Source of the DNA: Hysterium pulicare CBS 123377
Lineage: Eukaryota > Ascomycota > Dothideomycetes > Hysteriales > Hysteriaceae
Length of the DNA: 64,000 nucleotides
Direction of reading: 5' to 3'
Assembly (NCBI GenBank): GCA_000467715.1
Contig: AJFK01000506.1
Location: forward strand, 1 to 64,000
A program made the translations under genes and the position numbers. Under the pieces are notes generated by a model, which searched no databases, was not told the origin of the DNA, and saw nothing but the letters and a program-made list of their open reading frames with translations. Below are positions 1-12,591 of this stretch, piece after piece. Each line of letters begins with the position of its first letter. Within the stretch, counting starts at the first letter, position 1.

Positions 1-220
1 TTGAGGGTAGTGCAAGTGAACATCTAAGACTTATAGTAAAACCTCCATTTTTTGAATGCTGCAAGACAAGAACAGCTTTTTTGATTGCACTAAACATCTG
101 CCTTAGGTATCCCCCATAAAAGTACAAGGCACAGGTTTAAGACTAGTCTCCCGACGCCTATTCCTCAAAAAAGCCCCAAAACGTAATACCTCCTTTTCGC
201 CTCTCTTATACCCTGTAACA

Positions 221-2250
221 CTATAAGCTATAGTCATGTATTCCTGTAGGCCCTTGGTCATTGTAATCCGGCCGTGTCATGTATCCCTTGCTGATACCTT
301 GGTCAACCACAAAAATAACCTTAGCAGCAACCTGCGCTCCTAAAAACGCTGCTTCATCAAAGCCAACATCTTTCCATTCGGGAAAGTACTCAGGCGGCTT
401 TACAGTCTTGATACTGGTCGGCGTCTGGCCATGTGAAGAATGAGTGTTATGACTCATGCCAGACATTCCGAGATTGCTACCACCTGGGGGCATTAAGTGC
501 GGATTCTGTGCAGTCGTGGCGGCGAGGAGAAGAGGGTTCACCTGGCTTGATGAGCCATGGGGCCCTAGTTGTGGTTGAGGTGTGTTGGCGCCTGTGCCGG
601 CGGGGGTAGATATGTTTGATGGGAGCTCGGAGGTAAATATTGTAGCTGAGGAAGGAGAGATGAGATATTTGCTGTGAAGCGTGGTTAGAAGGGCGTCTTT
701 GAAGCCTCTTATCCTGGACCCGTTTCCGCAGATGACCAAGCTATCCCACAACTCGCTGCGCCTGTTGACCTCTTCGACTGCAGAAATAGTTCGATGAATA
801 GCATCGGCGATGATCTCGATATTACCACCACTTGCGGCCTGGAATCGCTCAACCCCTACTTCGATTTCCCGTCGGATGGGACCTGTTCGAGAACTGGGGA
901 GTAGGGAGTCCATGGTTCCATTCATTTCGATAGCAGATCTGGGCTCTCCGTCCGCACCGTCTTGTGCATCTTGATTTTTCTTTTGAGGACCTTCGTCTAG
1001 CGCGGCTTGAGCTTCTGCCATACCCTTGCTTCCCAAGTTCATATTCTTAAGGGTGTCCAGGAGTGCATGATCCTCGTAAAAGAAGCTTGCCTTCTCTCGT
1101 TTTGCATTTGGTAATCTCAAAGGCCTTGCTTGAGTTGCAGCATTTTCTCCCTTCTTCTTCGCTACTGCCTTGTCTTGTTTCTCCTTTTCCTTTTTGGCCA
1201 AATATTCAGTCATCTTTCCTCCTGCTACAATGCTAGCCACATCGAGAACACCATCATCATCGTTCTCGCCATTCAGCTCGTCGCCGACTTCTGTATCCGC
1301 TCCTGGTCCCCGAGGAGCATTGCCGATGGATGCAGCAGGTCCAGGCCCCGACCCTGTCGCACCTGTGGAGGCTGCTGCTGCAGGGTTTGTAATAGTTTCT
1401 TGAGCCGTACTCTCTCCCGATCCAGGCAATGGTATTCCGGCCGGAAGAATCTCGCATATTGAAGTCTTCTTGAGTTGTTCGCACATAGCACGCGAAAACC
1501 CCTTAGGTCTCAACAGCTCGAGCAGGCGTTGAGTCATTGCTTCACCCGCACATTTTGGTAATGCGATAATCCGCCCAGTAGTGTGAGGGATAAATTCACT
1601 AATGGCAGTGATATCAACCTTATCCTTTCCCACGTCAATCACTGTGGACGTGTGTATGCCGTACGCCCAGCTCGTCGCTATTGCTGAGTCTATTATACCA
1701 AAGGCTGGCATCTTAAACTTCTCGAAGAAGAACTGTGTGAGTTTTTCGTATTCCTTCGGGGTCCAAGCTGGTTGCGCGATCAAAAGAATGGGTGCATGGA
1801 AGGAAGGATTCAAGGTGTTGTAAATATGGGTCATCAAGGCGTAGAAACACGACCAATTGACAATTCGGCCCTCCTGGATAGGCCATACCGCCCCCTCTTC
1901 AGATACATGGTCTTCCTCATATATCACTTCGTCATCTTTGGGTTCTCCGAAGGTCTTCTTCATCTCATCAATTTCCTCTGCCTCTTCTTGCGGCACCGGA
2001 GGCTTGTCTGTACCGTTCGCTTGACCCATCCGCCGACGTACTTTGTACGGCTCCCATTGTCCTTCCTTCTCAGCAGGGAACATGCGCGACCTCACGCGCA
2101 GACGGGCAGGTGTAAAGGACTCAGGTAGGCCTAGCTGCGCGACAGTGGTTTCTGAGCCAGGGGCAATGAGCTGGAGAGCATGTCAGCATGTGATAGCAAG
2201 TGCATGTAGAGTGAACGTACAACGATCGAGTCATCTTTGAATGGAGGCAT
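221..2250 (-). CDS. arp9: Actin-related protein, Arp9-like chromatin-remodelling subunit
   Basis: Spliced model: exon 1 at 2250-2221 encodes MPPFKDDSIV, the intron is 2220-2171 (gtacgt...ccag), and exon 2 runs 2170-221, giving 659 aa. The protein has an actin-like fold: an N-terminal segment leading to PAWTPKEYEKL, a phosphate-loop-like stretch TSTVIDVGKDKVDIT, and the C-terminal actin signature DSLVICGNGSRIRGF. A long low-complexity, charged insertion (about residues 260-440) interrupts the fold. Fungal Arp9 proteins of the SWI/SNF and RSC nucleosome remodellers carry such insertions, so a nuclear role in remodeller stability is the likely job. The alternative is another divergent nuclear Arp such as Arp8. 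The start is set by the short first exon, because without it the protein begins inside the conserved N terminus. The gene is divergent to NTE1 across 281 bp. Confidence 0.75.
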
Positions 2251-2531
2251 GCTGAATCACCGGTAATTTTGGTGGCGCGCGTAGTGAATGAGGGTTGAGC
2301 GCGCAGCAGATCGCGAAGCTCTGCTCTCCGATAGTTTTAGCTATTTGGTCCGTGCACGAATTATCACAAGCTTGATTCCTTCCAACTAGTATTGCACCTT
2401 GCAACCTCCATTCACTACTTCACTGTTGCCGCCATGCGGGAAACAACTCCGTCTCTTCTGGACCCTATTGCGGAGCACCTGAACGAGGTACCGCCCTAGA
2501 CATCACATGCTTTTTATGTTCAATCCTTACA

Positions 2532-5500
2532 ATGGCTACCACCGATATGGTGTCCTCAATCGCAAGCAGCTCCTCCACTGCCCTCATGGCCGGACCCTCT
2601 AGCTCTGTGGACGCTGCTGTAATGTCCTTAAAAGCTGTTGAGACAGCATCGCCCTCCACTTTCGGTCTTTTAGGCCGCGTGATATTAGCCATCCTTCGAG
2701 TGGTCCCTGGCGTTCTCTACTGGATTATTACCTTCACTACAATTACGCTGCCGACATGGCTATTCACCCTCTTTTCCATGAGTTTAACCTTCACCATGAA
2801 CTTTACGACTCTGTAAGAGCCTCGATCCAAAGCCAGCGTCATGATCTGACTTGTCTCTAGAATGATTATAGTCATATTGATGGTTTCGACCGTCAGCTAC
2901 CTCGTGAGATACCGCTTTATGAACATGTACCCCCGATTACCTCCCGAACCACTCCGTGAGGAGGCTCAACTGGAAGTTTTCCCTGACACACAAGAAGGAG
3001 ACTCTAAACGAGGCCTAGCAAACTACCTGGATGAGTTTCTCAGTGCAATCAAAGTATTTGGGTACTTGGAGCGCCCTGTCTTTCACGAGTTAACGAGGAC
3101 CATGCAAACACGGAAGCTGATAGCTGGAGAGACGTTATTGCTAGAAGAAGAAAAGGGATTCTGTCTGGTTGTCGATGGCTTAGTGCAGATATTCGTTAAA
3201 TCCAACAGGGATGGACCTGATTCAGGAGACGAAGGAGACAATCCGGGGAGGTCATCTGAAGATGATGAGGGTTATCATGAGCATACTCAAGGGTATCAAC
3301 TTCTTACGGAAGTCAAAAACGGAGCTCCAATGTCGTCGTTGTTCTCTATTCTTTCCCTTTTTACGGAGGATATCAAACTCCGCCATGAGGATGACGAGGA
3401 CGGAGGCCTGGATTCGAGTGTCTACAGTACGGGGGATCATAATGGCAGGACTTCAAGAAGATCTACAGTAGTAAGGACAGAAAGTTTTACCATTGATTCA
3501 GGTCCCCAAAGTCCAATGCCACTTCCTGAAACTCCACCATCAGGTGGAGTCAGAGATCGCAGAGCATCTCATCTAGTCAGCCCCACTGCAGGGGGAACAC
3601 TTCCCAGTGTACCACACTTGTCTTTGGACACAAATGGTTATGCACCGAGTCCTCGACGGGAGTCAACAACCAAGAAGTCTCGCTCCCGGTCCAGAAAACC
3701 AAAATCTGCTCATCCAGACATCGTTGCACGAGCCACCGTAGATACTACGATTGCCATTATTCCTGCTACAGCGTTTCGTCGTTTGACTCGCGTCTACCCC
3801 AAGGCCACTGCACATATTGTCCAGGTCATATTGACCCGGCTGCAGCGCGTTACTCTTGCGACCGGCCACGCATATCTTGGCCTGACAAGCGAGGTTTTAC
3901 GGACTGAAAGGCTAATGAACAAGTACACTACCTACGATCTTCCTGGATTTCTTCGCGATGGGCCGTTGCAGCGATTGAAGGAAAAGTTCGCCAAGGAGAG
4001 GGAACGCATCGGTCCGGAAGAAGGGATGAAGGGAATAGCGCTACATAATCCCGGAGCTGGACGACGAAGGAGATCGAGCGGCACATTTCGAAAAGGTGTT
4101 GCTGCGCAGGCGCGACTTGCAGCAGCACGTGGATCCTCCTCATTTGGCGGCAGCAATGATACTGGCACAAGACTCAATCCACCTGAGTCCGCTGAACACA
4201 ACGACAAAGTGAGCGCAGGCGACTTATTGACTAACACACACTTGTCTCGGATTGGGAGTCGCCAAGGACGATACTCCTTCTCCCAGCCATACCATGAGGC
4301 AGGGCGACGCGATTCTCGAACGCCCTTAGAAGCAAGTAACTTCAATCCTTTTGCGTCACCTTTGGCCCGGCCAGTCCCGTTGCTTCGGCAAGAGTCCGTC
4401 GATGAAGATACTTTATACCGGGAAGCATTACTGGACTGCATGCTCAAAGCGATTGGCTTGACCGATGTGGAGAACAACACAAAGCCAGCAGCCTCCGTAG
4501 AACAATCACCACGCATGGTCTCCTTCGATGCCAGACGCCAGAAAGCTATGTTCACGAATGCATTCGGTTTCATAGATCCCTACGAAGCCTCTCGCGATGG
4601 AGACACCGAGTCAATGATTTCGGCATCCGGAATAACTTCACTAAGTGCAACTGGCCACCACAATATCCTTGAAGAGCTTGTTAATGACGTTGAGATTGTC
4701 TTTTTCCCGAAAGGATCCGTACTTGTGGAGCAAGGAGAGCGCAATCCAGGGCTGTACTACGTAATTGATGGATTTCTTGACGTCGGTGTTCCTAGTGACG
4801 AAGATCAAATGGAATCAAATGTGCTCGGCACGCTTCCTGTCACGCCTGGAATGTCTGAGGCGGATCTCTTTGCTCCACCACCCTTGAAAAGAACGGCAAC
4901 CGGCTCTTCGCATATACCCCGTGCAGAAGGCGGGAAGAAAAAGAAGACGAGAAGGACTCTGTTCCTAACCAAACCTGGTGGCCTTGCCGGATATCTGGGA
5001 ACTGTTTCTTCGTACAGATCGTTCATAGATGTGACTGCGAAAACGGACGTCTATGTTGGCTTTCTTCCGAGAGCGTCTATTGAGAGGATTGTAGATCGAT
5101 ATCCAGTTGTACTCCTTACGATGGCCAAACGTCTAACAACCCTTCTTCCTCGTTTAATATTACATATAGATTTTGCTCTAGAATGGGTTCAGGTCAACGC
5201 AGGACAGATCATTTACAACCAAGGCGACGAGAGCGATGCGATATACATAGTTCTAAATGGTCGTCTACGGGCGATACAAGAAGGCGAAAATTCCGGCATG
5301 AAAGTTATTGGTGAATATGGTCAGGGCGACAGCGTTGGAGAATTGGAAGTGCTCACCGAATCCGCTCGCCCTGGTTCCCTCCATGCTATTCGAGATACCG
5401 AACTAGCCAAGTTTCCCAAGACCCTGTTCAATAGTCTTGCATTGGAGCATCCCGGTATTACGATAAAAATATCGAAGATCATAGCCTCAAGAATGAGAGC

Positions 5501-7231
5501 CTTGATCGACGATCCTCTACATGAACAAACGAAAGAGCGGACATTGAAAGCATCACGGAGTAAAGTGTCATCTACAGTTAACCTACGAACAGTGGCTGTA
5601 CTACCCGTCACTGGTGGCATACCTGTTGTCGAATTTGCTGGTCGCCTCATGACCGCTCTCAATCAAATAGGTACTCCGAATGGCGTTGTATCATTGAACC
5701 AAGCTACTATTCTAAACCACCTTGGCAGGCATGCTTTCAATCGCATGGGAAAGCTCAAGGTCTCTCAGTATTTGGCAGATCTTGAAGAAAAATATGGACT
5801 GGTTCTCTATGTAGCTGACACTAATGTCAAATCACCATGGACACAGACTTGCATCAGCCAGGCGGATTGCATCTTGCTGGTCGGACTGGCCGAAGGTTCA
5901 TCCACCATCGGTGAATATGAGCGCTTCCTCCTTACTACAAAGACTACGGCCCGGAAGGAGCTTGTGCTATTGCATTCGGAGAGATACTGTCTCCCAGGTT
6001 TGACGCGGAAGTGGCTTCGGAACCGTCCTTGGGTAAACGGTAGCCATCACCACATTCAAATGTCCTTTCGCACCACTCCGGAGCCCGCGCATCCCGCTGG
6101 ACGCCGTTTCGGTAACGCAATTAAGCAAAGAGTGCAAGTACTGCAAGCTGAATTCCAAAAGTACACGTCAAGGAAAGTTCGCCAGACACCTTTGTATTCC
6201 GCAGATACGCCGTTCAAGGGAGACTTCCATCGATTAGCGCGTAGGTTATGTGGTAAATCTGTCGGTCTTGTTCTTGGAGGCGGCGGTGCTAGAGGAATAG
6301 CTCAGATTGGCATCATTCGAGCGATGGAAGAAGCAGGCGTACCAATTGATATCGTAGGTGGTACGTCTATTGGAGCATTCATCGGCGCCCTGTACGCTTG
6401 GGATGCGGACGTGGTGCCTATGTACGGGAGGGCGAAGAAGTTTGCTGGACGGATGGGTAGCATGTGGAGGTTTGCTCTTGACCTTACCTATCCCTCGTAA
6501 GTTAAAATACTCTATCATACATGCCATTGCTAATTTCCTAAAACAGCGCATCCTATACCACTGGACACGAATTCAATCGTGGCATTTTCAAGACGTTTGG
6601 AAATTCCCAGATCGAGGATTTCTGGCTTGAATTCTACTGCAACACGACCAACATCAGCAAGAGTCGGTCTGAGATTCACACACGTGGCTATTGTTGGCGT
6701 TATGTGCGAGCTTCAATGTCCCTTGCCGGCCTCCTCCCACCATTGTGTGATAATGGTAATCTGCTTCTCGATGGTGGCTACGTTGACAATCTCACCGTCA
6801 CGCACATGAAAAGCCTCGGCGCCGACGTCATCTTCGCCGTCGACGTCGGCAGTCTCGACGATGCCACGCCCCAAAACTTCGGCGACTCACTATCTGGCTT
6901 CTGGGCTATACTTAACCGATGGAATCCCTTCTCCTCCTACCCAAATCCTCCTACTCTATCGGACATCCAATCTCGACTTGCATACGTATCTAGTTACGAT
7001 GCGCTGGAGCGTGCGAAGAGCACTCCTGGATGCAGGTACATGCGGCCGCCAATCGATCCGTATGGGACGCTGGACTTTGCGAAGTTCGATGAGATTTATC
7101 AGGTAGGTTTTAAGTATGGGCGGGAGTATTTGGCGCAGCTGAGAGATCAGGGCATACTGCCTGTGACGGAGGAGACAGAGAAGGAGAAGAACCTCAGGAG
7201 GACTATGGCACCTAGGAGAGCTAGTATCTAG
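2532..7231 (+). CDS. NTE1: Lysophospholipase NTE1 (patatin-like phosphodiesterase)
   Basis: Three exons (2532-2812, 2861-6496, 6547-7231) encode 1533 aa, the usual length for fungal NTE1. The N terminus has hydrophobic segments that anchor it to the ER membrane, including the stretch after the first intron ([15 protein letters not shown]). Cyclic-nucleotide-binding-like domains follow; two clear ones lie near residues 700-860 and 860-1000. The C-terminal patatin domain has the oxyanion loop [10 protein letters not shown] (about residue 1230), the nucleophile elbow GGTSIG (Ser about 1263) and the catalytic Asp in [10 protein letters not shown] (about 1380). These form the Ser-Asp dyad. The family deacylates phosphatidylcholine and lysophosphatidylcholine to glycerophosphocholine at the ER. 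The second intron falls inside the patatin domain and splices cleanly in phase. All catalytic residues are present, so the gene looks functional. Confidence 0.97.
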
Positions 7232-8048
7232 TCGCAACGGCTGTTAGGCGGTGCTTATGTGCTGGGAAGTTATTTGGATGATGCATCGTTGGATCATGGT
7301 TCCCAGGCGTAATACCCCGGAGAATGTACAGAATAACGACCAGGTGTTTGTCGGCTTGCATTTGCCATACCATAGTTATTTAGAGCAAACTCTTCCTACG
7401 CCGCTGTTCACATTTGTGGCTATAGCATGCTTTAAATAGAATTTCCACTACGAAGTTACCACAATAGACATATTTGCCGGGGAAGTGCGCTAGAGATACT
7501 TCGTGTTTGTGACGAGTTGGCCTCCTTTTAGTGAGTATTCAGTATCAAAGTCTCGGTTTTAAAATGAAAAAGAAGAACAGATGAATGGAAATAATTATGT
7601 GCTGCTGATAATGATCGATCCATGCACCACCGATAGCAGAATGAGGCCGATTAGCGGGAATTTGTCCGATAGCTCGATAAGCTAATCGAGCTGCAGGGGC
7701 TGTCGGGCAGTATCGGAAATTCAAGGTTCGGAATGCACATCACCAAGAGCTCATTATTTTTAATCCCACTTCCTCGCTGGCCCCATCATTAAGCGGTGTG
7801 CGCACCTTAATACTTTCCTCCGACCTCCCTTGAGCATCTTATACAATCTCTCTTTTTCTCCTGACAATCGCGAGTATTACTTAGTGCTTAATTGATAATC
7901 ACGTCTGCTAGGGTGGCGAACGGACACGGAACGGACACCCGGAAATTAGCTATATATTCGAGTCCGATACCACTGAAAGTCTGCCAGGAAGACAAGACTC
8001 GCCCGCTCGGGCACTTTACGTGCCAATTGCTCAAGCAGCATCACTAGA
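7232..8048. other. Intergenic, NTE1 to GCV2
   Basis: No open frame here resembles a gene. It should hold the NTE1 3' end and the GCV2 promoter. A perfect 8-bp inverted repeat (AGCTCGAT / ATCGAGCT, 6-nt loop) lies at 7671-7692. Near 7918-7943 the decamer GAACGGACAC is nearly repeated in tandem. Nothing else was recognised. Confidence 0.6.
7671..7692. repeat. Perfect 8-bp inverted repeat (hairpin or palindromic site)
   Basis: AGCTCGAT, a 6-nt spacer, then ATCGAGCT. It lies about 360 bp upstream of the GCV2 start codon. It could be a dyad operator or a chance hairpin; no known factor consensus was recognised. Confidence 0.5.
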
Positions 8049-11000
8049 ATGCAGTCGTTATGGCTTAGAGCAAGGTGTTCGCCCAGCCGACTTCGTAACT
8101 ACTCAGGAGCTTGTCAGTTTCGACCTACCCACAGAGCCATAGCTCGACCTAGCTATATTCTGGCTCGCGATACATTCGGACTACCTTCGACGCGGGAATT
8201 TCACCACACTTCCAACAACGATGTTCTTGAAGCTCAAACACCCTCCAACGGCGATGTCATCCCTTTCCAGGACCTCGACACCTTTGCCCGCCGTCACATT
8301 GGTCCGTCTCCCTCGTCGGTGGACCAGATGCTTGAAGCCCTCGATCCGCCCGTAAAGTCCATTGACGATTTCGTTAAACAAGTCATACCGCCAAGCGTTC
8401 TGTCTTCGCGAGATATACATACAAAATCAGTACCAAGCCAGCACTTGTTCAAGGCTGATAACCCCTTACAGGCGGATAGCCCCGCTTTCAAGTCTGAAAG
8501 CAAATTACTTAAAAGGCTCCAGGCAATTGCGTCTAAAAACAAAGTCTTCCGGAGTTTCATTGGCTGTGGATATGCAGACACAAAGGTTCCTGAAGTGATC
8601 AAGAGAAATGTATTAGAAAATCCAGGATGGTACACTAGCTACACGCCATATCAACCTGAAATTAGCCAAGGAAGGCTCGAATCTTTGTTAAACTTCCAAA
8701 CTGTGGTTACAGATCTTACGGCACTCCCAATTGCGAACGCTTCTGTGCTAGACGAGCCCACTGCTGCCGCCGAGGCCATGACTCTCTCACTCAGCGCTCT
8801 ACCTATATCAAAGCAGAAACGTCCAAACAAGACCTACCTCGTGTCCAACCTCTGCCACCCCCAAACAATTGCTGTTCTGGCTTCCCGCGCGGAAGGCTTT
8901 GGCATCACAATTGAGGTCGCCGATATTCTAGCGAATAACTGCCAAAGAGTTGAAGAGCTTGGTGAAGACCTCATTGGAGTCTTAGCCCAATATCCAAATA
9001 CCGAAGGTGGCGTGGATAACTTCAGGAGTCTCTCCGAGAAAGTGCACAAGAATGGTGCTACCTTCTGCGTCGCAACCGACCTACTCGCTTTGACCATTTT
9101 AACACCTCCCGGAGAGTTTGGTGCAGATGTAGCTTTTGGTAATGCTCAACGCTTCGGTGTACCACTTGGTTACGGTGGTCCGCATGCCGCTTTCTTTGCG
9201 TGCAGTGAAAAGCACAAGCGGAAGATTCCTGGCCGGCTTATTGGTCTCTCGAAGGATAGACTTGGAGATCATGCAGCAAGGCTCGCTCTGCAAACTAGAG
9301 AACAGCATATCCGCCGAGAAAAGGCTACGAGCAATATATGTACGGCCCAAGCATTACTGGCCAATATGAACGCTTTCTACGCCGTTTATCATGGACCGAA
9401 GGGTCTCAAAGCAATCGCAGAGCAAGTCAACACTATGACTAGAGCTATTCAAAGCGCGCTTATACAACTTGGCTTCAACACTGGACAGAGAGGACGTATG
9501 GACAATTCCCCTGTTCTCTTTGACACAGTCGTGGTCGAGACGGGTACGAAGACCCAAGATATAGTCAAAGAGCTATCCAGTGTTGAAACAAATCTAAGAC
9601 TCATTGATGACAATCACCTTGGTATTACCGTCGGTGAGACCGTTACGTACAACGACGCAGTGCGCCTTCTGTCGGTCTTCCGAGGGTTTCAGACTACCAA
9701 AAAGGCGGATTTTCGTTCTCATCTACAAAAACAACCCGCGCCTCAGATTCCTCCAGAATTCAAAAGGACGACGCCGTATCTAACTCATCCTGTGTTCAAT
9801 TCCTACCATTCCGAAACGGAACTTCTAAGATACATTAATCACCTCCAATCAAAAGACCTTTCCCTTACTCATTCCATGATTCCGTTGGGATCCTGTACAA
9901 TGAAATTGAACGGTACAACGGAGATGGTACCAGTGTCATGGCCAGAATTTTCCGACATACATCCTTTTGCGCCAAAAGAACAAACAAAGGGATATGAGAT
10001 TTTGATAAAGGAGCTGGAAACAGATCTTGCTGAAATAACCGGTTTCCATTCGGTTTCTCTGCAGCCCAATTCCGGCGCGCAAGGCGAGTTTACTGGATTA
10101 AGGATCATCAGAAAATATCAAGAACAGCAACCTGGTAAGAAGCGAGATATCTGTCTTATACCGGTCTCTGCCCATGGCACAAATCCGGCCAGCGCGGCTA
10201 TGGCGGGCATGCGGGTGGTGACCATCAAATGCGACAATGTGACTGGGAATCTCGATCTCGAGGATATGAAAGCGAAATGCGAGAAACACAGCGAAGAACT
10301 TGGGGCTATCATGGTTACTTATCCAAGTACATTCGGAGTATTCGAGCCGAAGATCAAAGAAGTGTGTGACCTTGTTCACCAACACGGTGGCCAGGTGTAC
10401 ATGGACGGGGCGAACATGAACGCACAAATTGGGCTTTGCTCGCCGGGAGAGATTGGGGCTGATGTATGCCATCTCAATCTCCACAAGACGTTCTGCATTC
10501 CTCATGGGGGTGGTGGCCCTGGTGTTGGGCCTGTTGGTGTCAAGGAGCACCTGGCCCCATTTCTTCCTGGACACCCACTGATTAAAACTGGCGGTGAGAA
10601 AGCCATCGCGCCTGTCAGTGGGGCGCCATGGGGAAGCGCAAGTATTTTGCCCATCAGCTGGGCATATATCAAAATGATGGGCGGCGTTGGGTTGACTTAT
10701 GCGACCAAGATTACCCTTCTGAACGCGAATTACATCCTTTCACGCCTGAAACCGCATTTCCCCATTCTTTACACGAACGAGAACGGACGATGCGCCCACG
10801 AATTCATTCTAGATGTTCGAAAATTCAAAGAATCGGCAGGCATCGAGGCGATTGATGTTGCAAAACGTCTTCAAGACTATGGCTTCCATGCTCCTACTAT
10901 GTCTTGGCCCGTAGCCAACACACTCATGATTGAGCCCACGGAATCCGAGAGCAAGGCGGAACTCGATCGCTTCTGTGACGCTCTCATCTCGATTCGCAAG

Positions 11001-11328
11001 GAAATCGAGGCGGTTGAGAAGGGGGAGCAACCACGAGAAGGCAACGTCTTGAAGATGGCACCGCATTCGCAGAAGGACTTGATCATAAGGGAATGGGATC
11101 GGCCGTACAGCAGAGCGAAGGCGGCATATCCTCTGCCGTACCTCAAGGAGAAAAAGTTCTGGCCTTCTGTGACGAGGCTAGATGATGGTAAGTCCTATCC
11201 TTCAAAGCATTTTCAGGGTAAGCACTGACGCAATTACAGCATACGGCGATACCAATCTGTTCTGTACATGCGCTCCGGTAGAGGATTCAGAAGACATCAC
11301 AGGAGCTGCCGCTCCAACACCAACATAG
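8049..11328 (+). CDS. GCV2: Glycine dehydrogenase (decarboxylating), glycine cleavage P-protein
   Basis: Two exons (8049-11187 and 11240-11328) encode 1075 aa. The second exon supplies the conserved C terminus GDTNLFCTCAPVED. The N terminus is Arg/Ser-rich with few acids (MQSLWLRARCSPSRLRN), as expected of a mitochondrial presequence. The mature part starts near FARRHIGPS, a P-protein hallmark. The PLP lysine sits in HLNLHKTFCIPHGGGGPG (Lys about 813). The P-protein decarboxylates glycine and passes the aminomethyl group to lipoyl H-protein in the mitochondrial matrix, feeding one-carbon metabolism. The protein is full length, with both halves of the fused alpha-beta architecture present. It is likely glycine- and one-carbon-regulated as in other fungi, but no motif visible here shows that. 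Confidence 0.97.
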
Positions 11329-12591
11329 TAAAATCGCGTCAGGAACACGATTCATGATTGTTTACCACATAGCATTCGGCGTCTGGGATCTTTCAACAGC
11401 CAGCGTTGGAGTACTTAGGCAAGGGATCTTTAGTTTGCAGCATTTGAGCTTTAACAGCTCTGAGAGTTGTTTGGATTACCAGAAATCTCAAGGGAAAGTA
11501 GGCGGAAATCCAGATGTGCGGGTGATTTGGGCTCGGGTTGTACCACGGTTTGGATTTTAGATAGTTAGACTATTATTGGGAACGAAATGCTCTCCAGGAT
11601 CAACTCGGAAGCAAGGTAGAATCAAGGACAAGTTCGGTCGACAGCTTCTTTCGTTGTAGAGATGATGATGATGATGAGATGTAACATAGCGCGGTCATAC
11701 TGTACACAACGTGAGGGCGGAGGTAAAACCCCTCCGCTCTCCTTGGCGAAATCGTCAGCGGCGCTGGTGAGGATTGCGGAGGCGGAAAGGCTACCCGATG
11801 AATAGCGGGGAACAAGAGCTGTAGTCCCAGAACACACAGCTAACTCGGCACAAGTCGAGTCGGGCGTGCTGATCTGCAGGAACGCTTGCTCTTGGGGGCA
11901 TGGTAAAGCGAGAAGTCTGCCTTCGCAGCGGGGTAGAGAAAGGGAACTGACGTTGAACAAGGATGTGGCAAAGAGCCCCAACATGATGCATCGTATTCTT
12001 GGAAAGAGTGAAAGGCATGCTAAGAGCCCTGGTTGGGACCTCTCGCGACCTGGTGCTCGTCTTTCCGTCACCTTTGCATCTTTCATCCGTCTTCTACCTT
12101 TTGACAGCTTGTCACCTCTTTGACGCCAACCTTGACCAGCATTGCACCTATCAGAGCTAAACAGCCTGACATAACAGTTGGCTAATTGACGTGAGCTTCA
12201 ATAACTGCTCAATTGCAGAAAGCGAAGGGACCTGCTCGGCTTCCTTCCTCTTACGCTCCATTAGAGTAGGGTGGAGCTATTGACAAACACCTCGGGTGCG
12301 GGTCTCGAGCTCTCGAGCCGTGGTTGATGTCTTATATGTAGGTAGCTTTTCACCGTTACCATTTCACTCCCCGAGCCTACACACTACCCCAACCATAGGC
12401 ATCATGCCTTGGTCGCGCCTTTCGTTTCTCTTCTTCCCGTCTCCTCTTATGAGCAGGAAACCAAAACAAAATACACAAACACAAACACAAACACAAACAC
12501 AAACGAAGTGGGTATATCTTAGAACCGTAATTAACAAAAATTCAGCTGCAATTCTTGCACGACATAATCTTTCCCCAAGGGCCATCTCGCA
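11329..12591. other. Intergenic, GCV2 to acid trehalase
   Basis: About 1.26 kb without a supportable gene. Several overlapping open frames on both strands (for example 11622-12086 minus, 154 aa) have no recognisable domain and look like chance frames. The right part should be the trehalase promoter and leader, with a short hexanucleotide repeat at 12474-12504. Confidence 0.55.
12474..12504. repeat. (CACAAA)n microsatellite in the trehalase leader
   Basis: Five copies of CACAAA plus one base, about 90 bp before the trehalase ATG. It is probably in the 5' UTR or core promoter, where length changes between strains would be easy to type. Confidence 0.85.

Noticed and set aside
3932-4573. Antisense 213-codon frame inside NTE1
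   Set aside because: Shadow of biased codons in a well-conserved coding exon; no domain.
10098-10574. Antisense 158-codon frame inside GCV2
   Set aside because: It lies opposite the PLP-site region of GCV2, which is clearly the coding strand.
11622-12086. 154-codon minus-strand frame between GCV2 and the trehalase gene
   Set aside because: No domain, no supporting splice signals, and it overlaps other equally open frames.
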